A stretch of DNA of 64,000 bases, from the NCBI GenBank assembly GCA_021014945.1, contig MU266382.1, positions 62,001-126,000 of the forward strand. Direction: 5' to 3'. The DNA is from Leucogyrophana mollusca (Eukaryota > Basidiomycota > Agaricomycetes > Boletales). Below are positions 46,448 to 56,608 of the stretch, in pieces. The notes below the pieces were generated by a model, which saw only the letters and a program-made list of their open reading frames with translations, was not told where the DNA came from and ran no database searches. Numbering within the stretch: the stretch's first letter is position 1; each line of letters opens with the position of its first letter. The position numbers were made by a program, and so were the translations under genes.

Positions 46448-48510
46448 TGCACGCTACCAATACGATGGCTTCAAAGGATTCGCTGATCGTGAAGGGCAAG
46501 TAAAGATATGATCGATCTCGGTACCGCAACCTCCAGCTTTCGACTTCGCCGGTTGTTCGGAAGCCTCGCAGACCGCAGTAACTTAAACTGAGAACGTACA
46601 GCCATCCCGCAGGGCAGTTACTTTACCTCGAGATGATGTCAAGGTCACGTGGTTCTGTGCACCGAAAACTTGCAACTAAGCTTGAGACAACGAAAAGAAA
46701 AGAAAACGAGGATGACAGGCGAGTCGCACTGGGTAAATGATGTGGAACGCTCTACATATCTTGGATCAGAACGTCCTCGAGAACGACTCAGAGGTCCTTG
46801 TGGGCTTGGTTAGGGATAGGGTTATGTCTGTCGGATCTTCATAAAATGTAATAAGGATGCAGGAGACTTTAGGTCCGGTGCCCCAACTGACACGAAATCG
46901 GACCGCAACTCCCAGTAGTACTCCGCGCGCAAAATACAGTCGCCGTGAGCCCAAAGAAAGTTCCCCAGATCACCAGGCAAAAAACGTGGGGCGGTGATTA
47001 CACTCGGATGCCTTGGGAATCAATCGCGGAAACGGGTACGTCAAATTTGCGCAGAAATAAAGAAAACAAATCACGAGACACGTTTAGCTCCTATGTCGAA
47101 CATTACGCTTGGTGAACTGCTGATCAAGGGAGGATCAGAGATCAAATTAGGCGGGGCGTACTTACGTGGGATCCATATATTTTGGCGGCTGAGGAATGGA
47201 TTTCAGCCCGAACACAAGACCTTCCAACGGAATGGAGGCCCACCCATGTCGTTAAACCCCCGTGAGACCAAAATGAGACATACGCCGCTATACCTACACC
47301 GATCTGGGTCGGCCGAAGTCGCAGAACCTCAGGACGAAAAATAGGGTGGCGAGACTACGGTGATTTCCGGAAAACTGGTCTCAATAGCTGCGCAGCAGGT
47401 CAGCGGCGTAGAATCTTTCTTATAAGCACGTATGAACTGGTGATCACCTTGCGGGGCCTTCAGATCACCGCAAAGCCGCGGGATGTTCCCATGGTCCCAG
47501 GTCGGCCCTGGTCGCAGTAATGGAGGTCGCCGAGGAAAAATCGTTGTAAACCGAAACATGCTATGGTAGCCCGAGTCAGTTGGTGGCTTACCTACTCATC
47601 CCCCTCAAAAGCGCTTCACATGGATCGGTAACTTCAAAGGGTATTGACGCAAGCAAGGGAGTGAATGGTGTGCTGACGTCGGTAGGTAATTCCAGGCCCT
47701 CCCGGATTACTCGGGGAGATAGAAATTATTAAGCATTTCTATCAACCCCCCGTCACTCCAAGCTCAGTCACAGGCGAACAAGCATCTGCAAGCATTGGAG
47801 CTGTGTCCTGCATGTTCCTGAGCAACTCCACGTGCCATTAAGTTTTGACACGAAAGAGCGCGGAACCAGCATGCCCCGTCGATTCTGGGCACAGCGTCCG
47901 AACATGAGAAAAATATTCAAGTGTCCGAGGGTGTCCGTTTTGGCGTCTGTTGACGGTGCTGTCCAGTGTCGAAAGTGTTTTCAGAGGCAGGCAAAACATG
48001 TGTGGGAAATGCTGACACATTCCAGCCATTTCCAGTTTTTTTGCCTTTCTTGAAAGCCTTCTTCAAGTTCTTGTCTCTTGTAGCTTGGTCCTTGATGGAT
48101 ACATATCGCTTTGATCCACGAGGTTTTGACTCTAAACTTTTCTGAGAGACATCATGATCTCGGATTATCGCACAAACACCTTTCGTCGCTTGCTCAAGCC
48201 GTAACTACACAGACTTCCGCGCGGAGTACACATGCATCTGTCTGAGGACATGGATTCCTGTGCAGCCTGCCGTCTCCTGCCGTGCGTTTGCCGTGATGCT
48301 TTGTTCCTCGTCCCGGAGACAATAATAACTTTCCCACTCGAACTTTGAGTGGGCATGATCACTTCCGTCCGGGCGTTGTCCCGAAGTCAATTGACCCTCT
48401 TTTTCTTGTGACAGTTCACAAAGCAACCCCGGGTCGATCCCTCAATTTTGCACAGCAATCAAATTTCCCAAAAGACATGCGCCGTACATGAGGTAAAATG
48501 CTGCTCGAGG
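46448..48510. other. 2-kb gene-poor region
   Basis: No gene is supported between the divergent Bzz1 and DPBB genes. Short frames at 46994-47344 (plus), 47329-47559 (minus) and 48205-48426 (minus) have no domain. No repeats or transposon ends are seen. The first 250 bases should contain the Bzz1 promoter. Confidence 0.4.
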
Positions 48511-48518
48511 TATAAAAG
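48511..48518 (+). promoter_or_regulatory. TATA box of the DPBB gene
   Basis: TATAAAAG stands 120 bases before the ATG at 48631, in a good context. Initiation about 30 bases downstream would give a leader of about 90 bases. A strong consensus TATA box fits a highly expressed secreted protein. Confidence 0.6.
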
Positions 48519-48630
48519 GCCCTGCGAGAAATCACTTAGGACGAGACGAGTTTCATCTCCTTGTGCCTTGCCTCCCTAGCCTCTCTGAATCGTCCTCAAC
48601 CCCATATTTACGTGTCACCCCAACCGCATA

Positions 48631-49214
48631 ATGTCTCAAATCGCCCTCCTGTTTATCACGCTGTGCGCCTCTCTGCTCATGGCTTTGGCAGCGCCAACGC
48701 CACTCGATGTTACACCTCCCTCCGTTCTCGCCAAACGCGTGACGCACACGGGAAGGGTAGGTCTGCGTCTTCGAGAGGTCGCCAAACATCGTTGACCCCC
48801 TTTGTTGTGCAGGGTACTTGGTTTAACGTCGGCCTAGGCGCGTGCGGCGAGACCAATGTCAACAGCGACCCTATTGTCGCCATCTCATCTGCTATCTACG
48901 GTAGTGGAGGAAACTGTGGCCAGGTATGCCACGTCACCAGGCGCTTTTAGTCTGCCACTGATCCCTTTTTGCTAGTGGGTGCATGTCACCAATACCGCCA
49001 ATGGCAAAAGCGCGTACGGGATGACGCGTGATGAGTGCCCATCATGTAGCTCAGGTAGTCTCGGTAAGCATTATCCCCTATTCATCAACACAAGGTCCAT
49101 TTTAACAGCTACATCGTAGATATGTCGCCAGGACTTTTCGAGCAAATTGGCGACTTGGACACTGGTGTACTCGAGATCTCATGGAATTTCATGAGCAAAG
49201 ACTGGTCGCCATAA
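48631..49214 (+). CDS. Small secreted double-psi β-barrel (RlpA/expansin-like) protein
   Basis: A 139-residue secreted protein from four exons (48631-48756, 48813-48923, 48976-49063, 49120-49214) that sum exactly in frame. The signal peptide is MSQIALLFITLCASLLMALA. It is followed by a short propeptide ending LAKR, a likely Kex2 cleavage site. The mature part is a single double-psi β-barrel: GTWFNVGLGACGETN, IVAISSAIYG, NCGQWVHVTN, MTRDECPSC, then the terminal FEQIGDLDTGVLEISWNF with the conserved Asp and Leu. The fold is shared by RlpA, expansin domain 1 and barwin-like proteins. Fungal single-domain members are common secreted proteins, some involved in wall loosening or host interaction; no catalytic activity is established. 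The gene has a clear TATA box and is intact. Confidence 0.88.
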
Positions 49215-51891
49215 GTGGTCCGACTCGGTCACTTCCCGTTCTGCCCGCCTTCCTTTTTCTTTTTTGGGCCATCACGGTTATATTATGACCACTTATTCAC
49301 GATAGAATTTATAGACGACGCTATCCACAAGGGAAAGACTAGAAGAAGCACTTCATTTTTGTTGTATCATTAACGATATCCGTTACGCCTGATCGCTTCC
49401 TAGCGTTCTTCCTTCCATGTTGCGGCTCTGGAAGCTATTTCATGAAATGTTAACTTTTATGTATTCTGCCCCCACGCGATGATTTTTACGCTTTCTGTGT
49501 TTCTACCACAGATGTTCTTTACCTGCACTCAACTTGCAATATTTATTGGAAATCGATGATGTATAACTGTGGTGTAATTACGGCGTCTGTCACTGCACGT
49601 GAGCGTTACGAGACGCGTTCGCAAGCTCCAGTTCGTAACGCTGACTGGAAGCCAAGTTAACTCCTCATAAACCACGATTCTATTGTACTGGCCGCAGTGC
49701 TTACCATTGCTTATTCTGATGGAAGTTGTTCAGAGATGGTGCACACGTGAGGTCATCTTCACAATTACTCATTATAAGCACTTCCGTGTGCAACGGGTCG
49801 GTGCAGGGACGGGGCGGAATTGCCTGATGGGTACGCTTCGTTTGGTGGGCGGTGTCCAAAGTCGTTCGGCTGGATCGGTCGCCGAGGAGTCGAAAACGTC
49901 TTTGCCGCAGGTGTGAAAATTGGCCTATGGGCGATGTCCCCTCGAGTGATGGGCAAGTCGATTGCCAACGTTACCTTATCCCAGCTTCATCGCCAAGAAT
50001 CGTCGCAAGTACACCGCCCAGCCCTACACAGCTCTTGATGCTATGGCCTGTCCCCCTTTTCACCTAGTTCGCCTCAAGTGCAGAGTGGTCACACGTCAAC
50101 GCGGCTTTGGGCCAAGACAGAGCGGAGATGCCTCGTTATGACGGGTAGGCAAGCCTGTCTACTTTCTGCGCCAGTTACTGATTTGCTGATCAACTGACGA
50201 ACAGACCGATGGAGTTGACGGTAATTATCCCTCGATGCCAACAACGCATACGTATATGCATCTCATCCATGCATCGACCATGTGATCGGCCGGATGCATC
50301 TGTGCTCATGCGGCCAGACATATAGAGCTTCCGCGAATCCTGCCTCCTATAGGCAGAGTAATGCATCTCCTGGCCTCCCCTCATACATCAGAACTCAAGA
50401 AGTAAATGATGCGCAATCAACTGGAATAGTATTGCTAAGGTGCGTGTACTTAGGGGCCATTGGAAGCGACATGGAGAGACGGGTCGACTCGAAAGCCTTG
50501 CGCTGTGCACAAGTCTTGCCCTTTTCACGAAGCATGGACCATACGACATGTGTCCCTCAATTAGGGCAGATAGCAAGTATAGTAATACTCAGGCCGAGCA
50601 TCTTGCGATTCGGTTGCCAACCTCTCCCAAATGAAATTTCCAATGATCGGAAGACTACAGTCCCCATCGCATTCGTTTCTAACTGTAAGGCACCAATGGG
50701 GCGGGGCGAAATCATCCTGTGTGCCAAATGAAGATATAGTTAGCAGGAGGTACAGTGATGTTGATTTACGTGCACGCCTTTGCTTACTTACTTAGTCTGG
50801 GACACACTGGCGGAAACAAGGTCGAGCCCCTGCCCGCCTTCATGTGGCCTTTATTACCGCGAGCCTTGCGGTCGAGAGTGGGGAGTACTACCCACGATTG
50901 TCGAGAGGTCACAGCCGCCTCCTTTCGAATGGTTGACTAGGATCCGGCCGGCGTCGCCGGATGTCAACCCTGAGCAGCACTCGGGGTCGGTAGGCGATTG
51001 AGGTGCAGGATTACTGGTGGTGGCAGGATGACGTATCGCTGCGGGGGAGGGTGACGGCTAGTAATAGAGTTGAGTGTGAGTACGCTCTAATATTGGCTGG
51101 GTCCACGATGGAGTCATGCGGCGTCGGATGCTAGCGGCGGGCTGGTGATAAGCTGGCCGAAATCCGGGCCAGACGTGGTCTCTGTTAGACAGACTCAAGC
51201 ACTCGTACCTCGTTATACGCGCACAGGCTCGTACCAAGTCCAGAATATACCACATTACCAGAGTATTGTGCGCCCGAATCCAAAGAGGAATATACATGCA
51301 CTCCTGTACGGAGGCCAGAGGAATCACCACCTCGGTGTTGGGACGCGCCCGCGCAAGACGAGCAGATAAAAGAGGTATGCTGGAAACTCCAAGCGTCTAG
51401 TGAGCCCAAACTCCCGCATGGTCATGGTTTCTGGCTGGTGGTCGATAATGGTGCCGCTATGGGCAGATCCCTCGTCATTACAGACGCGTGCCTTCTACAA
51501 AGATCGAGGGCTGCCGCGCGAGTATCGGTTTTGTATAACAGTCAGACAAGTATCGTTGGGGAAAGATCCGCATATATCCCATACATATGCCCCTTTATCG
51601 CGTGACACGAGAGTCGAGCCGAAAAACTGCATTCACATGGAATCAAGCAAACGAATATAGTATACATGGTATTCCTCCAAAGAAGAGTAAGCAATAGCAA
51701 TCGCATCGAAACTAGAGGACCCCACCTCCAAGACCCATACCGGATCGCATCCTAAATCCAAGATCATAAATGTCGTACAGCGTAAGAACAAATCGGAGCC
51801 AATAGTCCATGAACATCAGATTAGATATGATGTGTCGTTTCCAAAATCATTGCGTGAGATGTCCGTGGAAATGATTGAGGCGAAAGACCTC
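49215..51891. other. 2.7-kb gene-poor region
   Basis: After the DPBB 3' end there is no supportable gene. The longest frame, 50282-50731 plus (149 codons), and frames near 51058-51409 on both strands overlap each other and lack domains. AT-rich stretches occur at 49250-49380 and 49430-49560. I see no terminal repeats or coding traces of transposons. This may be old, degraded repeat DNA, but nothing in it proves that. Confidence 0.4.
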
Positions 51892-52876
51892 TTAAAGAGC
51901 AAAGACAAGCGACATGAGCCCTGCGAGGAGGTACACCCTAGGGACACGATTCTTCCAGGCTGCGCCAGTCGGCGGCTGCGACGGGAGGACGCTTGTGGTT
52001 ACAACAACCACACTGCCAGATGTAGTGACCAGCGTCGTCGTGGGAGATGTTGAGGTGGTAATTGGTGCACTGCTCGTTGAAGAAGATGACGTCTCAGGAT
52101 TAATAACAGGCGTTGACGACCCAGAGGCTGGGGGCGCAGATGTGCTTGGAGAGCTAGAGCTCGACGGCGATAAGGATGACGAAGATACAGATGTCGTAGC
52201 AGATGTGGATGGTGCCGATGAAGACGACGAGTCGCCGATTATCGTGAACTGGGGACTAGCATTTCCTGAGTCGCCAAGAACTGGAAAACACGCTATGTAA
52301 ATACCGCAGTAAAATCATAGATAAACTCGGTGATCACTTACGGACGACGATGTAGTTCTCGCGGGTAGGTACGGATGGTACGGTAATCTGAGCTTGTCCG
52401 TCCGTGTACAAGAAGCCAGTTGCGAGAGGCGAGTCTATTTAAGCAATGAGATCACTCCATCACAGCTATTATTGACAGGACACGCTAGCGTGGCATCGCG
52501 CCAACGCAACGAGCCGCAATGCAAACTAGTACATTTGTCCACCAAGTGATGTAACATCGGAACTTACTGGTCATCAGATTCTCGCTATTGTTTGCGATGA
52601 ACCCCAGTAGAAGCGTGCCGGTAGGTGTGGTAAGGTTAGCAGGCAAATTTGCCGTACTCCTGCAAAGCGTAAAGGTCAACAACGGACATTGGCTAACTGC
52701 ATAATAGTTATAACAACGTACCACGTCACTGTTTGCTTGTCGCCGACATGCCAGATGGTGCTTGCGGTCGGGCTGGTGATTGGTGGATCTGGAACGTCTC
52801 GCAAACCCAACGGCACCGCAGAAATCACAGAAACTAAGGCAGAGATGGTCAAGAATAATGTCGTGAACATGGTCAT
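51892..52876 (-). CDS. Kre9/Knh1-like Ser/Thr-rich GPI-anchored protein
   Basis: On the minus strand, ATG 52876 starts a signal peptide (MTMFTTLFLTISALVSVISA). One Kre9/Knh1-type Ig-like domain (PF10342) follows, with WHVGDKQTVTW joined across an intron to STANLPANLTTPTGTLLLGF, then GFLYTDGQAQITVPSVPT. After it come about 80 residues of Ser/Thr/Pro-rich stalk, expected to be heavily O-mannosylated. The end is a hydrophobic tail VYLLAGLMSLVFAL typical of a GPI-attachment signal. Length is about 230-240 residues. The family is tied to β-1,6-glucan and wall assembly; many paralogues exist in basidiomycetes and their exact roles are unknown. The stop is at 51894-51892. Confidence 0.85.
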
Positions 52877-53701
52877 CTCGCAGAGGTTGTGAAATTTGCG
52901 GGCACTGGAAGAAGGGAGAGCACCGAAACGGACCTCACCAAAGTCGACCGTGTTCCATGCCGTCCCCTGTTGATATTGACTTCCTGTGAGAATATATTTG
53001 TAAGCGGTAACCTCGTGCCTTGATGAGTCGCCACAACTTGAAACGCTCAACGAGAGCGCTGCTCACAATTTACCGCTTCTCTATAATCATGCCTCAGGCT
53101 TGTAGGCAGAGAACTGCAACTGGTGATACGAACTATCGTTCATACTACAGATAAAAAGCTGTTGGTTAGGTTTTCTCTGCTTGTCAGATACAGCTGCAAC
53201 GTCTTCGTGGTCGCATGGCTCTGCACGCCACACGCCACTTACAACATCTTCTATAGGAAGCGAGCCTATCAGTCGTGCATCAGCTGAGAAACAACAAGAC
53301 AGTTAATGTTCACGGACTGTCACAAGTGGATGTGAGTAAAACGCCCGACATCATGCATGACGTTCATCCTCTTTGATCGTGTGTTCAGGTCGACCACTTC
53401 AGTTGGGCGTGCAGTATGCACCATCGGGGGTCTTCGGACGCAAGGTTGGCAAGATCACTATGCAATCTGGCCCAGTAGGATCCTACAGCTGTATCACCAA
53501 TTAATGACAGTCTCGCGGCATGGAAATCAGTTTGCTGCAACGGCCAAGAGATGATCGCTGCGGCTGGCGAGCTTGGAGTGCGAGTTTAAAGCGTGCTCGG
53601 TCGCACCCAGCGTCGTCACAGGGTAAATGCGGAGGAATTTCGGATCCAGGGTGGGTGGCTTGTTCATGTTTGTATATTAGTTGTTGCCCTCACCTCACAG
53701 G
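52877..53701. other. Upstream region of the Kre9-like gene
   Basis: No gene is seen. The first 200 bases are the promoter of the minus-strand Kre9-like gene. Short frames at 53357-53554 and 53520-53711 (plus) have no domain. The tRNA gene begins at 53702. Confidence 0.35.
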
Positions 53702-53786
53702 TCTTTGCTAGTATATCGGATAGTACAGCCGCCTGTCATGGATTTCCGGTGCGCGGCAGAGCTGGGTTCGACTCCCAGGCAGAGAG
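53702..53786 (+). tRNA. tRNA-Asp (GUC) with a 13-base intron
   Basis: The sequence folds as a full cloverleaf. The acceptor stem is 53702-53708 (TCTTTGC) with 53779-53785 (GCAGAGA), one G-T pair, and discriminator G at 53786. The D arm starts at GTA 53711 with GG at 53718-53719. The anticodon stem GCCGC/GCGGC is perfect, with loop CTGTCA...C and anticodon GTC at 53735-53737. The T arm CTGGG-TTCGACT-CCCAG is perfect. An intron, 53739-53751 (TGGATTTCCGGTG), lies one base after the anticodon, the canonical site. Internal A-box and B-box (GGTTCGACTCC) are present, and eight T residues follow immediately. Confidence 0.92.
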
Positions 53787-53794
53787 TTTTTTTT
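53787..53794 (+). terminator. Pol III terminator of tRNA-Asp
   Basis: A run of eight T residues on the coding strand begins one base after the discriminator base. This is a standard strong RNA polymerase III termination signal. Confidence 0.9.
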
Positions 53795-54073
53795 GAGCCT
53801 ACATCCAGAGAGTATGTATCTAATAGTAACAAGGACGAGGGTCAAACGTCAAACACTCAACGTCAACCTTCAGCTTCTTGGGATTTATTCTTCTGGTAGG
53901 GCCTCTGCCTAATCCGTTAGCTTATGATTTGTCGTCCTCAAAAAGTGCACCCAAGTATCTAATCCCAGCTTCCGTACACAATACTTCCTTTTGATGCTCA
54001 CATAAAAGCAAGAAACACTCGAACAGCATATCTAGGCAGCCAAGTAGGTCACGACGGAGGGCACCTATCACCT

Positions 54074-55662
54074 TCACGTGTAGATCTTAATCGACACAAA
54101 GTCGAAGTATGCGGCGTAAAGTGCAGCTGGGTTGGTATTCACAAATTCTGCAGTGATCGCGATGAGAAGAGCCACATGTGTGCACACTGGATGGTGAAGA
54201 ACGCTTACCTTCACATGTATCGGGGCATCCCGAGGACTTATAAACATAGTAGTTACCAGCCCAGTCCCCACCTGCATGAACAAGTGTGAGCATTTGGGTT
54301 TCGTTGCTCGTACGAAGATATACTACTCACACAAGGCTAAGTTGATGACTATGTTGTGTGGGCCGAAATGGCTGGCGAAATCGCAGAGGTCGTCGGTCCA
54401 GTGTCCGATCGGTTCCCCCTTGAAATTAGGGTCGCTCAAGGTACAAAATTATCGCAGAAACGCAGTCTACCTACCCAAGTTGTGGTGTCGATGGCACGAG
54501 GTCCGTATTGAACCTCATCAGGTACAGCCCTGTCACTTCGAGACCAGAACCAGATCTTGAAATCCGAGTTCGTGCGCTCGAAAGCGTACCTGGGCGGTTC
54601 CCCGCTGTCACAACGCGGGACGGGGTTATCTAGACCAAACTTACCATCCGCCGGAGTGTGAGTTGAACCCTGGCCCAAAGCTTCTTGGATCATTCGGGGT
54701 GTCCGTGAACTCAATACCACACCCCGCACCGTTAGTCTCATAGGTTGCGCAGTTGACACCCGTGGATACACTGCGTGAGGTGAGACAAACGCCACATCGT
54801 TTCGGACGCAGCTTACCCCGACATATTGCGTCCTGAGGAGGGCATTTTGCAATCTAGGGATCACAGCATCAGCCGCGCACGCAAAAGCTACGGGAGTTAC
54901 CCACTCGACCCTGTGTGGACAGACGCAACGTTGGGCATCATACTGTTCACTCCCTCAACAATATCAACTTCGCCCTTGGTATAAGATAGCAATGAGCCTT
55001 ATTACCTTGGCAGTATGAGACGAAACACGTACCTGATTGGGCCAGTCAGCGCCAACCTACATAGGAAACCGGTGTCATAATAAACGCCGATGACACCCAA
55101 CGTGATGAGCTTACCGTCCAGACAGCAGGCCAAGTGCTAGCAGCATCGCAGACGTACAATGGTGAGTTCCGCAATCTACGTTCAGAGGAAAGATTGGCTC
55201 ACCCACACCCCTCGGGCATGTGCCGCATATCAAATCTACTGCAGATTGGCTGACGGTAGGGAACAGAAAACGTGATTCTACTTACATCGCAGCAAAAGTC
55301 GTGTATTGCAGATTGGAAACGATCCTCACGGAGTTTCTTCCAGGGTCCGAGGGCTGGAGATAGGTGGTATAATCAGTGCGCAAAATGAAGGTATCGCTTG
55401 AAGCGTAGGTTAGGTTGAGCGCCTGAGCGGTCGACTCATTCACGTAGGTCCTGGGGGATACATAGTATCAGTATGGAGCTGGCTAAGCCTGCATCAGGGA
55501 AAGTTACACGCGTCCATGAGTAGGGTCAGGCTTATCCTCGAAGTGGAAAGCGTCGTAAAATCCCGTACCAACGATGTCGGCACTTTGGAGATATTGTGCT
55601 CCCAGCACATGTGAGGACGCCGAGAACAGGATGAAGGAGGAGATAAATTTTAATAGCTTCAT
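54074..55662 (-). CDS. GH16 endo-1,3(4)-β-glucanase (laminarinase-like), secreted
   Basis: A glycoside hydrolase family 16 enzyme acting on β-1,3 or mixed-linkage glucans. On the minus strand, ATG 55662 opens a signal peptide (MKLLKFISSFILFSASSHVL). Next come VGTGFYDAFHFEDKPDPTHG, TYVNESTAQALNLTYASSDT and RIVSNLQYTTFAAIFD. The catalytic ExDxxE site is EVDIVEGVN (about 54935-54965), preceded by the WP-rich block around 55040-55140. Late motifs are GDWAGNYYVYKSSGCPDTC and EFVNTNPAALYAAYFDFVSIKIYT at the end, stop 54076-54074. About ten short introns; length about 310-320 residues, as usual for basidiomycete 'GH16 family protein' enzymes. Role: cell-wall remodelling or glucan digestion. No damage is evident. 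Confidence 0.88.
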
Positions 55663-56061
55663 GACTGAATCGAAAACTGTGCAGAGACTGGACCACTGGC
55701 AAGCACTCGGGGCCCAGTATTTAACTACTGCGTTGACTCCAGTGGAGGTTCGTAGTCCACGAGCAGGAGAGAACTCCATCCAGTGAAATGTCGATTGCAT
55801 CGCGAGGGATATCTTAAATTCGAAGCAGGCAGGGAGGATTTGAAGAAGCATTCCATCCAATCTCTCGACCACCGCCGTTTTTCTACTAGAAAAATCATTC
55901 TTCGTCAGCGACAACGCAGATCGTATTGGAAGGTCTCACTCCAAGGCTATCTATCGCTCCAAGTTCGCTGAGCGGCTCTTCGCCGCACGTAGAAGAATCC
56001 TTGTTATCTTGGGACTCAGGGGGATCATATAGGGCATCTGCTGGTGCTAAAGGGTAAATAA
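55663..56061. other. Region upstream of the GH16 gene
   Basis: Contains the GH16 promoter (minus strand) and the 3' flank of the short unknown gene. A TTAAATA element lies at about 55720, some 60 bases before the GH16 start. No gene is seen. Confidence 0.35.
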
Positions 56062-56427
56062 TCACTCGAACCCCCTGAGGTTATCGGTGAACCCAGCCTT
56101 GATTTCTGCAGGGCGTATCTTCTTGAAAAGCTGAGGTTTAGTTCATGATAACAAGCCGAATTACTACCTGCTCCATGTCCGAGCTCGTGAATCCTGGGTA
56201 GAACATGGGAATCTTCCGACTTCCAATGTCCCTACATACCGCTTCACTGGCGCTGACAGGGAAGACGCAAACTCCCGAAGCATCCAAGTGATGTCAGTTA
56301 AGAGGAGGTGCACATGTTCGCAGCCTTCTTCTATATACCGTTTTAAAAACGGCCATTCGTGGTTGAAACTGAGCTTATGATCGGAGTGTACAGCGAAGGA
56401 AATGCTGGAGAAAGAGTCATAGTGCAA
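56062..56427 (-). CDS. Short unknown gene
   Basis: On the minus strand, an open frame from ATG 56427 begins MHYDSFSSISFAVHSDHKL and includes FNHEWPFLKRY. The downstream stretch DIGSRKIPMFYPGFTSSDME is in another frame and can be reached by removing a short GT..AG intron ending at about 56232. A last segment, LFKKIRPAEIKAGFTDNLRG, ends at a TGA at 56064-56062. The pieces have natural composition, but the exon joins are not certain, and no family is recognised. It may be the 3' part of a longer gene or a remnant, since the region upstream (56430-56600) shows no further exon. Confidence 0.4.
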
Positions 56428-56608
56428 GCGCGACTCAACCTACTTATTGGTTGGGGATAAGTAGTCTGAGGACTTGTCAAGATGTTTTGATGTCGTGTAT
56501 TATTTCTTAGTCTCCCCAAGCATACCACAGAAGGAAGATAGCCGTTCCTAATTATTTCTATATTAGCATGTTTCTCCCGATCCCCCATCAGCGCTGCAGG
56601 AAGAAACT

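Noticed and set aside
49820..50731. Plus-strand open frames considered as transposon remnants
   Set aside because: No reverse-transcriptase, integrase or transposase motif and no flanking repeats.
51914..52300. Acidic, Val/Asp-rich plus-strand frame of 128 codons
   Set aside because: It is the reverse complement of the Ser/Thr-rich stalk of the minus-strand Kre9-like gene.
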